From assembly GCA_021815405.1 (NCBI GenBank), contig JAKAGV010000017.1, positions 1 to 64,000 of the forward strand: a stretch of DNA of 64,000 nt, in the 5' to 3' direction. The translations under genes were made by a program, and so were the position numbers. Position 1 is the first letter of the stretch; each line of letters starts with the position of its first letter. A model generated the notes under the pieces. The model saw only the letters and a list, made by a program, of their open reading frames with translations. It was not told where the DNA came from and searched no databases. The stretch is from Bacteroidota bacterium (GTDB lineage Bacteria; Bacteroidota; Ignavibacteria; Ignavibacteriales; Ignavibacteriaceae). Shown one piece after another: positions 44,069 through 53,967 of this stretch.

Positions 44069-45094
44069 ATGACCCAAATAAATTACATAAAAGAACTTGT
44101 TAAGTATGGGCTTGAAAACGATCAAGAAAAATTCAAGTCTGCTTTAAATGAGTTGATAGAGTATGCAAAGCAAACTAAAAAGACAAATTATGCCTTGCAG
44201 CTGCAGTCTATTTTAAAAGATGCAATTAGAAATGAACAAAACCGAGGTCCTAAGCTTGTCGGCAGCCCTTCGTATTTTACCAGGATTGAAGACCGTGAGT
44301 TAAATGAATTAATTTTAGAGAAAATTACTTCAGAATATAAATTTAAGAATTTGATTGCAGGGAAAGATGTTCTTGAACAACTAGAATATTTTATAAAGGA
44401 ACACAAATCCAAGGATATGTTGAATAATTTACGGCTTTCAGTATCCAACAAGATTTTGTTTTATGGACCATCCGGTTGCGGTAAGACATTAGCGTCTTAC
44501 GTGCTTGCCGGTGAATTAGAAAAGATGATGTATGTTATTAATCTTGGAGCTATTGTTTCTTCTAAGCTAGGTGAGACCAGCAAGAATTTAGCTAAGGTAT
44601 TTAGACAAGCTACTGTTGAAGACTCAATTATCTTTATAGATGAATTTGATTCTTTAGGCAAAATAAGAGACTATGATCAAGACCATGGAGAAATGAAAAG
44701 AATAGTTAATACTATTTTACAGTTATTCGATTATTTACACCAGAACAGTATAATAATTGCAGCAACAAATCAGATTGAGATGATTGATAACGCATTGTTA
44801 AGAAGATTTGATCTTAAGATCAAATTAGATTTGCCGAATCAAAAACAAATAAAGGAACTAATTAGTTTAATTCTAATGAACGGACAGTTTACATTTGATA
44901 GAAAAAATGTACTGTCAACAATATTAAAAGAAGCTAAAGGTTTGTCATACTACAGCATACAAAAATCATTAATCGGCGCAATTAAAAGAAGCATTTTTGA
45001 CACAAACAATAATGAGAACAATAGTATAATAATAAAGACAAGTATTTGGAAAGAACTGCTAAAATTAGAAAGAGAACAAATCAAACTTTCCTAA
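44069..45094 (+). CDS. AAA+ ATPase, partner of subtilase
   Basis: A 341-residue ATPase. An N-terminal helical region (1-100) precedes a classical AAA+ module: Walker A GPSGCGKT (133-140), Walker B IIFIDEFD (187-194), sensor-1 ATNQ, and arginine finger region LLRRFD. It resembles FtsH/spastin-like AAA proteins that are encoded beside S8 peptidases in many genomes. Such pairs have been found in defence-rich regions. Here the pair is convergent: the stop codon overlaps that of the subtilase (CTAA, 45091-45094). ATG start, no strong ribosome-binding site. Probably delivers substrates to, or controls, the peptidase. Confidence 0.88.
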   Translation: MTQINYIKELVKYGLENDQEKFKSALNELIEYAKQTKKTNYALQLQSILKDAIRNEQNRGPKLVGSPSYFTRIEDRELNELILEKITSEYKFKNLIAGKDVLEQLEYFIKEHKSKDMLNNLRLSVSNKILFYGPSGCGKTLASYVLAGELEKMMYVINLGAIVSSKLGETSKNLAKVFRQATVEDSIIFIDEFDSLGKIRDYDQDHGEMKRIVNTILQLFDYLHQNSIIIAATNQIEMIDNALLRRFDLKIKLDLPNQKQIKELISLILMNGQFTFDRKNVLSTILKEAKGLSYYSIQKSLIGAIKRSIFDTNNNENNSIIIKTSIWKELLKLEREQIKLS

Positions 45095-47532
45095 GCTTCC
45101 AATTCAGCCTCAAGATCAGCAGTTGTTACTGCTTCTAAGGTATTAATTAAAATCATCTCGTTATAAAGCATTCCGGTATTTTCACCCTGGATAGGATTTT
45201 CTTTTATAGATAATACAAGAGAAAAATTTTGAGCAACAGAATAATTATCTGCCAAATATGGAGGCAATAATTTGTGTAACTCACTCTTAACAGCAAGCTT
45301 AAACTGGTTGTCTTCATCAATAATATTTTGCTTTGAAACAGTAAAGCTATATTTCTGACAATTGCTTAACAGCTTTGCGCGCCAATAGTAATCTTGGGAC
45401 CATGACAAATTTGCTTTAATCTTAACTTTTTCTGATAAGTTACCATTTAACCCAATATTTAAATTTGCAGTGTTCTTTAATTCTAAAGGAAGATTCTTAA
45501 AAATTCCGAATGATATATTTAACGGGCAATATGCTAATTGATTATTAGGTACAGGTAAAAATTTGAAGCATAGCGTTATTTGAAATTCCAACAAAGCATT
45601 TTGTTTTTCAAATTCTAATAAGTATTCCGGAATGTGAATCGGATAAGATTTTATATTACCAGCAACTATACTATCTTCTAAAATCATCGTAACATTATTC
45701 TCATCCGAATAAATAGAATAGAAATCATTAGGAGAACCATTACCGGAGATAAATGAAGAAGGTGTATTTAAATTATCGAATAAAAAGCCGAAGTCGGGTT
45801 TATTAGAAGAATTGATAAGAAGTGCTTTGATGGTTTGCATATTAAATGCCGGGTAAGTACTGTGAATTTTAGCAGCTAAATTAGCCAACAGTGGAGCGGC
45901 ATAGCTGGTTCCTAATGATTTTTCAAATGAAATTGCTGGATTTGCAGAAAGTACTGTAATACCAGTATTATCAGGAAGCATGTTTAGATTATAATCACCA
46001 GAGGGAAAAATTAAATCCGGTTTAATAAGTTGTTTGTTTTTACGATATTGATTAAAAAATATATGTTGATAATCCAGATGGAATTTCCGTGAATAACATG
46101 CCGGATAATTTCTGCTTGGAGTAAGATTAATAGAATTATCGAAAGATTCAAAATTTTCAGCAGAAGCACCGCAGGAAATATTATTATAAGATTCTGCAGG
46201 AGGACATAAACAAGTTTTACTGTTTTCAAATTGCATTGGGTATTCAAGTAAGACCCCGGTACCGTTATTTGCTGCTAAATGAGTTAAACCTAAATTACCA
46301 GTAGAAATAAAAATAATGATATCGAGTTCATAGGTAAGATTATCGAGAGCGCGAGCATAGTCAGAGACTTCGGAGTTGGATTTTATTTCGTCTTTATAAC
46401 CAAGGGTGAGGACAAAAATCTTAGTGCCAAAATCATGATATGCTTTTCTAATTAAAGAAATTACTTTAGATTCCATAATAGGAGAGTTATTAGAATCAAT
46501 AACTTTGATTGAAAGTAATTTTGCATCGGCTTCCATGTTAGGAGAAAAATCAGTAATAAATTTATTGCCTAGAGCAGCAAAAGCAGCAACTCCGGTTCCG
46601 TGGTCAATGTTATCGATGATAGGACTGGTACCGGTTGTATCAAAGTCATTATTTGTGTTTAGGATTAGCGGAGCCAATGGTGTATTACTACTAATACCGG
46701 AATCAATTATACCAATGATTGGTAAATCCTCGTTAGAATTTGAAATGGTAAAGCCGTAAGTTCTTTCCGGCAGATTAAAAGGGGTGGGTGCTATTCGACC
46801 GGACAATGGTGAATTAACAGTATGGATAATATCAAAGTTATCAATAATAATTTTTAACTCTTCAGACGGGATATTTACTATTTCCAAAATATTATTGAAT
46901 CTATCAAAATTATATTCAAAGTGTTTTTGTTGAAGGTATTCATTAAGTGATGATTCGATAGGAGAAATTTTGTCAGTAAATAGTTCAACGTTATCTACTA
47001 AACTTAACCGGACATAATTAGATAGTTCACTATATTGAATAATCTTTAGTGTAGTTAATAGTTTAAAACTTTTAATATATCTGATGTTATGATTATAGGT
47101 AGCATCATTATCCGGATCAGTAGAGTTTATAAAAGTATTTACATCACGCAGAAAAAATTCGAACAATGTTTGATCAGAGATTGCGAATAATCCAGCCGTA
47201 TTATATTCAAAATATTTAACCGGAACTATCCCGAAATCATTCCGATAATAATTCTCATATTTAATTGAATCGAATACATTAAAGAACTCAAGAATTATAT
47301 ATTCAACATTAGCCGGAATATCCAAAGCACGTATACGGTTCTCACGTCTTGCACGTCGATCTGAAATGAATTGTGCATGTGCACGACGGAATTCATCTTT
47401 GTGAGGAGTATAAATACTTACATCGATTTCATCTGTGTCTTCATTGTTAGTGTTGCCGGGAACCCTTTGCTTCTGGCGAAGTGTAGTTACTCCATCTACA
47501 GGATTATGAAAGTATAAGTGTGATTTTCGCAT
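45091..47532 (-). CDS. S8-family subtilisin-like peptidase
   Basis: An 813-residue serine peptidase without a signal peptide, so probably cytoplasmic. The N-terminal ~260 residues form an unassigned domain. The catalytic triad is complete: Asp277 in GIIDSGIS, His311 in DHGTGVAAF, and Ser543 in GTSYAAPLLA; the oxyanion Asn413 lies in STGNLG. A C-terminal beta-rich domain (about 610-800) follows. Intracellular subtilases with AAA partners are thought to act on cellular or invading proteins. It runs 36 bp after the HEPN-like gene on the same strand and could share its transcript. Target unknown. Confidence 0.9.
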   Translation of the reverse strand: MRKSHLYFHNPVDGVTTLRQKQRVPGNTNNEDTDEIDVSIYTPHKDEFRRAHAQFISDRRARRENRIRALDIPANVEYIILEFFNVFDSIKYENYYRNDFGIVPVKYFEYNTAGLFAISDQTLFEFFLRDVNTFINSTDPDNDATYNHNIRYIKSFKLLTTLKIIQYSELSNYVRLSLVDNVELFTDKISPIESSLNEYLQQKHFEYNFDRFNNILEIVNIPSEELKIIIDNFDIIHTVNSPLSGRIAPTPFNLPERTYGFTISNSNEDLPIIGIIDSGISSNTPLAPLILNTNNDFDTTGTSPIIDNIDHGTGVAAFAALGNKFITDFSPNMEADAKLLSIKVIDSNNSPIMESKVISLIRKAYHDFGTKIFVLTLGYKDEIKSNSEVSDYARALDNLTYELDIIIFISTGNLGLTHLAANNGTGVLLEYPMQFENSKTCLCPPAESYNNISCGASAENFESFDNSINLTPSRNYPACYSRKFHLDYQHIFFNQYRKNKQLIKPDLIFPSGDYNLNMLPDNTGITVLSANPAISFEKSLGTSYAAPLLANLAAKIHSTYPAFNMQTIKALLINSSNKPDFGFLFDNLNTPSSFISGNGSPNDFYSIYSDENNVTMILEDSIVAGNIKSYPIHIPEYLLEFEKQNALLEFQITLCFKFLPVPNNQLAYCPLNISFGIFKNLPLELKNTANLNIGLNGNLSEKVKIKANLSWSQDYYWRAKLLSNCQKYSFTVSKQNIIDEDNQFKLAVKSELHKLLPPYLADNYSVAQNFSLVLSIKENPIQGENTGMLYNEMILINTLEAVTTADLEAELEA

Positions 47533-47568
47533 AGTGCCTTTTTGAAATAAATCAGATCAAATTATTTA

Positions 47569-48339
47569 CTACTTTTTATAATATTTTAAAATTTCACTTA
47601 ACTCAATAGGTTCAGAACAAAATTCATAAGGGATTGTAGGATTATTATGAATTTTTTTACTTATATATTCTATAAGTTTTCTTGCTGATGATATAATATT
47701 TTCATTAATTACATCGTTAACTAAAAATTGAATGAAATTTAGTTGAGTGGATTTATCATTAATAATAACATCTTTTTTAAGGTGAATTAATTCATCACGG
47801 TATTTCTTTAAATCGGTAAATTTACGCCAGAGTTTGAAGCTATTTGCATGAAAATTTACTTGAAGAGCTTTCGGAATAACCTTCTTTATTTTTATATCAA
47901 TTGGGATATTTCTTTGAATATAAAAACAGTCAACGTTCTTAAGGATGCCATTATCTTTATATGGAAATATAAAATCGGATGGAATAAGGGAATTTATGAA
48001 TGCTTCAACTGCAGTATAAGCAAAAGATACAGAAATAACTATTGACTCAATAAAATCAAATACTACGTCTTCTTTGACCACTGAATTAAGCTTATAAGAA
48101 TTATCTACTTTTTCATATTGTATATTAGGTATTAAAAAATCATTTAAAATATGGACAGCATTTTGCAATGCTTTATCAGATACACTTAAATAGATGGCTA
48201 CCATATTAGGTTTAAAAAAATTAAAAGGCGCATCATTATTTTTGAATTTATAATGAAAAAGCTCCGTTACAAAACGATAATATTTATCCCCCTTTTTGAA
48301 ATGACGATCACTTCGTTTATCGAAATTATTTGAAGTCAT
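47569..48339 (-). CDS. HEPN-like protein of unknown function
   Basis: A 256-residue mostly helical protein. Residues 95-118 (ESIVISVSFAYTAVEAFIN) followed by KLWRKFTDLKKYRDELIHLK (169-188) have the form of HEPN domains, with an R-x4-H pair (Arg181, His186) where HEPN ribonucleases carry their catalytic motif. HEPN proteins are RNases or dimer scaffolds common in defence and toxin systems. The polar residue usual after the Arg is Asp here, so activity is plausible, not certain. It lies between drmB (142 bp upstream) and the subtilase. ATG with AAGGAATTAC upstream. Confidence 0.6.
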   Translation of the reverse strand: MTSNNFDKRSDRHFKKGDKYYRFVTELFHYKFKNNDAPFNFFKPNMVAIYLSVSDKALQNAVHILNDFLIPNIQYEKVDNSYKLNSVVKEDVVFDFIESIVISVSFAYTAVEAFINSLIPSDFIFPYKDNGILKNVDCFYIQRNIPIDIKIKKVIPKALQVNFHANSFKLWRKFTDLKKYRDELIHLKKDVIINDKSTQLNFIQFLVNDVINENIISSARKLIEYISKKIHNNPTIPYEFCSEPIELSEILKYYKK

Positions 48340-48481
48340 TTTAGTAATTCCTTAGAACCACTGGGGTTAATTATTTGTTTTTTCTTGAGGCTATAAATAT
48401 TAAACACTTTAAGATATATTTTGAATAATAATTTTAAGTTTTTATTCTTTATTCTTTAATCTAAACTCATTTCATTGTTCA

Positions 48482-50350
48482 TTAAGTTGTCAAAGTATCT
48501 TTGAAAAATCCAAATTGTTCATCAATTAGAATTCTTCTATCTAAGAAACAATTGAATTCTTCACACGAAATATCAGGTAAAAGTGAGCAAGAATAGCAGG
48601 CGGCCAGATTCAAGTTTTCCACACCTTGTCCTTCTGAATTTTCACATATTGGGTCTGATGAGCAATCCTTTGACCTCTCTACAGCACTATTTACAATTCG
48701 ATTTAAATTATCGAGATCATCACATTGACTAACTAAACCGCCTAGACTTCCTTCGGTGCCTTCGATAGCCATGATCATAAAACCTAACATATTATTACTT
48801 ATGTATAGGCGCTCTTGTAGAGAAGCTGCCGGATATCCACAAACATATTCTAATTCTTTAATAATTAAATGAGAGAGTGTATGAATTAGTAAAAATTGCG
48901 GCGTAATGTTTTCACTTTTTCTTCTAATAAATTTACGTTGTGAAGAGAGCGCATTATTTTTTATAATATCTGCTCGTTTAATAATATTCTCATCTATGCA
49001 CCACTTATCAATACGATCTTTTTCAAGTATAAATAATATAGCTTCGCCAAACGACTCTATACCAGGTAATAATAACGTATTAATGTTATTTTTTGAGGTG
49101 GACTGGCGTTTTACTTCGAATTCTTTTTTAAATTCATCTTCTTCCATATTAAGCAAAACAGCGTCCAAGTCTATCGGCATTTGACGAGTAAATGATGTTT
49201 GAACTGAAATTTGTTTTAACTTTTCAATTCTAATTACTTTATCGAATCCATTTATTTTCGCATTTACATTAATTTTAGAAAATTTAATTGAATTATCTGT
49301 AACAGATTCATTATTCAGAAAATAGTCATATTCTACTTCTCTGAATGATTGTTCGGAAATAAAATTCTCTGAGCCTGCTAAATACTTTATAGTTTCAGAT
49401 TCGGGAACATCATAGTCAAGTTTCATATCTCTTATGATTTCATTTTCTAGTTTACCACGATCTAACCATTTAGAAATTAAAACTCTATGTTGTTGTTTTA
49501 GATTAATCTGATTAACTGGGATATAAATACTTGAAATTAAGTTTGCATAATAAATACTGTTACTTGATTTAATTACAACTTTTAATTTTTCTTCACAATT
49601 ATGATGTTCATTCTTACCTAGCCAAGGTTCATTACCACTACATTTCATTCTAAATCCAAAAACGCCACCCAAATTTTCTGCTTTACCGCAGCTTTTACAT
49701 TCTATATGAATTCCAGACAATTCTGAGTTCTCTCTACTAACTGAGTATACTAATTTTTGATTTTGGCAGCACTTTGAACTAAAGTCTAAAAATATTGAAC
49801 CTCCATTATCCTCTTCTTCATCTGAAAAAGAATCTTGTTCTGATGGTTTCTCCTTTGTTTGATTGTTCCAAAACTTCCATGGTATGTCTTGAATATGTCC
49901 ATTAGGACAAGTCATAACAAAACGAACCTGTTCTAATATTTCCTCATTACAGTTTTTGTTCGAACATTTAGGAGGAAAGAAATATTTTTTGTCTTTCCCA
50001 ATCTCGTTCCAATAGTTAAACCATTCATAATATTCTTTGAACTGCTTGCATTTAGGACAATAAAACCATTTGGGGAAATAATTAGCTCGAGGATTTACTT
50101 TCCTATCATATTCATCTGGAACACTTACGATGTGTTGTAGATTTTTAAAAATATATTTAAGCCTATAAAGCAATCTATCATCTATTATTAAGTACTGCTC
50201 AATTTCATTTGAACTCAAAATGTTGCTGTATCCCCAATTATCAAAAGTTTCTATTATTACTGAACCGTCTGTTGTTTCGACAACAGAACCAACTCCACCA
50301 TAACTAGATAGAATCTTATTTTTGCCGTGATTAAAATTATCTTTTGCCAT
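48482..50350 (-). CDS. drmB: DUF1998 protein, DrmB of DISARM
   Basis: A 622-residue protein with an N-terminal NKILSSYGGVGSVVET start and several zinc-binding Cys clusters (YCPKCK near 95, CSNKNCN near 130, MTCPNGH, CKSCGK near 220). The C-terminus is DUF1998: LLIHTLSHLIIKELEYVCGYP, GTEGSLGGLVSQCDDLDNL, and the Cys cluster LAACYSCSLLPDISCEEFNCFLD. DrmB works with the helicase DrmA in the DISARM antiphage system, where DrmAB binds DNA ends. The start overlaps the drmA stop by one base (TAATG), showing tight coupling. Confidence 0.9.
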   Translation of the reverse strand: MAKDNFNHGKNKILSSYGGVGSVVETTDGSVIIETFDNWGYSNILSSNEIEQYLIIDDRLLYRLKYIFKNLQHIVSVPDEYDRKVNPRANYFPKWFYCPKCKQFKEYYEWFNYWNEIGKDKKYFFPPKCSNKNCNEEILEQVRFVMTCPNGHIQDIPWKFWNNQTKEKPSEQDSFSDEEEDNGGSIFLDFSSKCCQNQKLVYSVSRENSELSGIHIECKSCGKAENLGGVFGFRMKCSGNEPWLGKNEHHNCEEKLKVVIKSSNSIYYANLISSIYIPVNQINLKQQHRVLISKWLDRGKLENEIIRDMKLDYDVPESETIKYLAGSENFISEQSFREVEYDYFLNNESVTDNSIKFSKINVNAKINGFDKVIRIEKLKQISVQTSFTRQMPIDLDAVLLNMEEDEFKKEFEVKRQSTSKNNINTLLLPGIESFGEAILFILEKDRIDKWCIDENIIKRADIIKNNALSSQRKFIRRKSENITPQFLLIHTLSHLIIKELEYVCGYPAASLQERLYISNNMLGFMIMAIEGTEGSLGGLVSQCDDLDNLNRIVNSAVERSKDCSSDPICENSEGQGVENLNLAACYSCSLLPDISCEEFNCFLDRRILIDEQFGFFKDTLTT

Positions 50351-53300
50351 TAATATTGATTTATTTTTATTCGTGTTGATGGTTCAACGTCCCTTACGGA
50401 CTGCATTGTAATTAAGACATCGGTTGCACTTTTTTGCTCCCGAGTTTTAAGAAAACTTTCTTCACCTTTAGTTGAGTTAAATTTTAGATTATATTTTGTA
50501 TCAGAAGCAGTTTTGATTTTACTTTCCCAATAATCTAAAAGATCTTCAAACTTTCTTAAAAAGCTTTGTGTTTCATTTTTAGTTATACCTTCATGTTTGC
50601 TCATTAAATTCACAAAAGCATTTTTTAATCGCTCTCTATTAAGATTTACGACATCATCATTTGAATGATTTCCCAACTTATGCCTGAAATAAGTAACTAC
50701 ACTAGTCAATAGCATTCTATCAAAAGTATTTTCTGTAAATGGAGTTAAGCTTAACGGTTCTATTTCTTTGTAAAATTTTTGGTGGAATGATACAAAATGT
50801 TCAAAGTATGATAAATCTCTAGAATAATCCGGATTAAAAAGTGTAAATATGATCCCTTTGTTTTTTCTTGCAACGCGAGAAGTTGATTGGATATATTCTG
50901 CAATATTTCTCGGCATACCATTTACAAGCATTACACCTAATCTCTGAACATCAAGACCGACTGAAATCATATTTGTTGCTAATACTAAATCAATAGCTTT
51001 TGAATTTTCAATATCATTTTCAAATTGAATGTTTAATCTGTCTAAAGTTTCCTTTATTCTGTCACTTGATATCCTACTTGTTAGCTCTTGTGCAAATTTT
51101 AATCTTTTGTAATTGGCGTTAGTTGTGTTCAACAGTCTGTAATGAAGTTGTTTCAGCGTACTATCTCGTAATTCAGAACTAATTTTATTCGCCATTTTTC
51201 CAACATCTTTTAAGCTATTGAAATAAGAAACTACAGTCCAAAAATTATCTGCACTTTTTCTTATTTCCGAGGCTTCATTTTGCCAAACATCAAGCCGAGC
51301 GAATAACATAGCTGCTAATATTTTTAATTGAGTCATAGTAAAGTTTTTGCCGGTAGGCATTATTCCAATATAACGTCTTAATGAATGTTCTTCCGTTTGA
51401 GAGAAAAAATTGTCTTTTGTATCTAAAGCAAATGGAGGGAATATAGAAATTTGTTTGCCATATAATTTCTTTACTTGATTTTCTGCATTCTTAGTTGTTG
51501 CTGTGGATGCTATAATTTTAGGAACGATACCGTTCTTCTCGCATAATGATTGGATTACATTTTCAAATAATCCCGCAATACTACCTAATGGACCACTAAT
51601 CAGATGTAATTCATCTTGAATTATTAATTCAGGAGGTAAATATTCATTATGCTGATTAAATAATTTTCTTCCTTCCGGTCGCCAAGCTAGCATCGCAAAT
51701 TTATCAACAGTGCCAAAGAGTAAAGTTGGTGGTTTGTTGTAAATATCTTCATCGACTAGAACAATCGGGAAACCATTCCTTTGTTCTGAGAAATCACATA
51801 AGGGATTATGGCAATAAACTTTTATACCTTGATTTAAATAATGCCTTCGAATGCTAATTTTATATCTTTGGTCATCTTTGTTTGATTTGGTAATAATACG
51901 AGAATTACACCATTGGCAAGTATTAACTTGAAATTTATTGTTTGCGTGGTCGCCATTATTTAATCGGTCTAGAATTTTATTAAGATATTCATTTGCTTTA
52001 TCTATTTTATTAGGTATAGTTGATGCTCCTACCCAAAAGCCTATTGTAATTTCTTCAGCACCAAGTATGACTTTATTTTCTCTTCTAATCTTCTCACAAG
52101 CCAATATTATTTTTGATGCCCTTTCAAACTGTTGAGCAGTCAACAGTCTTAAAGTATAGCGGATAATTGCATTTACGCCATAAGCTTTATCTTTATATTT
52201 TAATCTTCTGTAAAAGATTAAAAAAGAAGTTGCTGTTAGATAGGCTTCAGTCTTGCCCCCACCAGTTGGGAACCATATTAGATCTACTAAATTTCGATCT
52301 TCAGAGGTCGGCTCAGTTATTGAGTTCAGTAAAAGCAAAATAAAGCCAAGTTGAAACGGGCGCCACTTTGGTATTTTGCCCGAAGGAAAACTTGACGTTG
52401 CGTAATCTTCATATTTAGGTATGCCCTCATTTTGGAATCGATCATTCCATTCGAATAACTCAAAGCCTTTATTGAAATCATTTCCGAAATATCGTGCTGA
52501 GTGGAACATTTGCATATACATTGCGGAGTTTGCAAACTGAAAAGCTGTAAAGGCATTATAGTTATTTTTTAAAATTTCTATTCCTTTTTCAATCCGATTA
52601 AATATAATCGTGCAGTTACTAAGATTTTTAAACCCGATAGCATTATTAGAACGCGTTTCATTTTCTTTAGTCTTTTCTTCAATCCATTTTTTATAGAAAT
52701 AATTAAATCTTTGCAGCCCTGTAATAATATCTTCTCTAGATAACTGACTGAAAGAAGATAAGTTTTTAATATCAAGTATTTTTTCTACATCTGAATTTAT
52801 GATATTAAATTCAGTGCTTTGATTTTTTATATCGTGGTAAGGAAAGAAAGAAGTTTTTATCCAACTTGGATTATCTGCCAATTCCCACATACAAGCGACG
52901 CCGTGTCCAATACCGTAGCTCTTAACATCCTCATACAAAAAATTTAATATTTTATCTTCCTCAGAGATAAATTCATTCTCACTTTTTTTATCAAATGGTA
53001 ATAGCTTATCAGAATGTGCGGTAATTTCTACCTGGAAAAGACAACTTTTGTTAAGCTTTTCATTATTGGGGATATATTTTTTTGCTTTAATACCAGCAGC
53101 TTTATTTTCCAGTAATAATTTGACAAATTTTTTGCCCTCAGAATTATCTTGGAAAACTTTTATATATAAAATAATACCTTTAGATAAATTATTTGGCAAC
53201 TTACTAAAATCAACAGCTAAATCTTCTAAGGTATATTTACCGCTTTTATCAATTCTTATTTTAAAATTATAATTGTGTGAAATCCTTTGCCATTTATCTT

Positions 53301-53967
53301 TACCGTAGACTAACTTCTTAATATGCCTGAGCAGGGTATGATCTCTTGATATTTCTGAAGCAAAGTTTTTAAGACAACTATCCAATATTAAATAGTCACC
53401 GCTTTTCTTATTCCTCTTTTTCTTACCTTCTAATTTTTTCTTAAGAAATAAAACTTTGCTTGTTGCATCATATTCAATGTGCTCTTGTAGCCCAAACTTT
53501 GAAATAAGTTCTATACCCTCACCATTATATTTAATACCAATTTTGTTTGCGCTTGAATCTTTATAAGTACCAAAACTTAAATTTACCTCAAGCTCATGAA
53601 CATTTTGGTTAACACAAAATGTTAAACCGATATTAGTAGGGAAATATAGTTTTGATGTTAATTTAAAAGTTTCCTCTTCCTCATCAATTTTAGTTATTTC
53701 ATTTTCGTTCTTAATTTCTTCTTTTCCAACGTGGATTATTTCTTGAGGTTCTTCATTTATCTCACCATTATCTTCACTAAATAAATCTGGATCATCTTCG
53801 ATTATTTCTTGTTTGGGTGGGAATAAAATTCCAGAATAATACCTTGTTAACGGTTTGCCGTCAATAATTTCATCAATGTAGTCTTCTGAACATAAATAAA
53901 TATCTGAGCCGGGACCAATAAGCTCTCTTTTAATTCTATCTGTATAAATATCACGTGCTTCACTCAT
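50350..53967 (-). CDS. drmA: DISARM helicase DrmA
   Basis: About 1205 residues from ATG 53967; GGAGG lies at the right distance before it. An N-terminal domain (~1-540) precedes the superfamily 2 helicase core. Walker A is FPTGGGKTEAYL with Lys573; motif II is QDELHL with Asp786 (DEAH/DExH type); motif III STAT; motif V ATNMISVGLDVQRL; motif VI YIQSTSRVAR. DrmA is the ATP-driven motor of DISARM that loads on unmethylated or foreign DNA with DrmB. It overlaps orf510 upstream by a few bases and drmB downstream by one. Length is in the range of DrmA proteins. Confidence 0.92.
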   Translation of the reverse strand: MSEARDIYTDRIKRELIGPGSDIYLCSEDYIDEIIDGKPLTRYYSGILFPPKQEIIEDDPDLFSEDNGEINEEPQEIIHVGKEEIKNENEITKIDEEEETFKLTSKLYFPTNIGLTFCVNQNVHELEVNLSFGTYKDSSANKIGIKYNGEGIELISKFGLQEHIEYDATSKVLFLKKKLEGKKKRNKKSGDYLILDSCLKNFASEISRDHTLLRHIKKLVYGKDKWQRISHNYNFKIRIDKSGKYTLEDLAVDFSKLPNNLSKGIILYIKVFQDNSEGKKFVKLLLENKAAGIKAKKYIPNNEKLNKSCLFQVEITAHSDKLLPFDKKSENEFISEEDKILNFLYEDVKSYGIGHGVACMWELADNPSWIKTSFFPYHDIKNQSTEFNIINSDVEKILDIKNLSSFSQLSREDIITGLQRFNYFYKKWIEEKTKENETRSNNAIGFKNLSNCTIIFNRIEKGIEILKNNYNAFTAFQFANSAMYMQMFHSARYFGNDFNKGFELFEWNDRFQNEGIPKYEDYATSSFPSGKIPKWRPFQLGFILLLLNSITEPTSEDRNLVDLIWFPTGGGKTEAYLTATSFLIFYRRLKYKDKAYGVNAIIRYTLRLLTAQQFERASKIILACEKIRRENKVILGAEEITIGFWVGASTIPNKIDKANEYLNKILDRLNNGDHANNKFQVNTCQWCNSRIITKSNKDDQRYKISIRRHYLNQGIKVYCHNPLCDFSEQRNGFPIVLVDEDIYNKPPTLLFGTVDKFAMLAWRPEGRKLFNQHNEYLPPELIIQDELHLISGPLGSIAGLFENVIQSLCEKNGIVPKIIASTATTKNAENQVKKLYGKQISIFPPFALDTKDNFFSQTEEHSLRRYIGIMPTGKNFTMTQLKILAAMLFARLDVWQNEASEIRKSADNFWTVVSYFNSLKDVGKMANKISSELRDSTLKQLHYRLLNTTNANYKRLKFAQELTSRISSDRIKETLDRLNIQFENDIENSKAIDLVLATNMISVGLDVQRLGVMLVNGMPRNIAEYIQSTSRVARKNKGIIFTLFNPDYSRDLSYFEHFVSFHQKFYKEIEPLSLTPFTENTFDRMLLTSVVTYFRHKLGNHSNDDVVNLNRERLKNAFVNLMSKHEGITKNETQSFLRKFEDLLDYWESKIKTASDTKYNLKFNSTKGEESFLKTREQKSATDVLITMQSVRDVEPSTRIKINQY

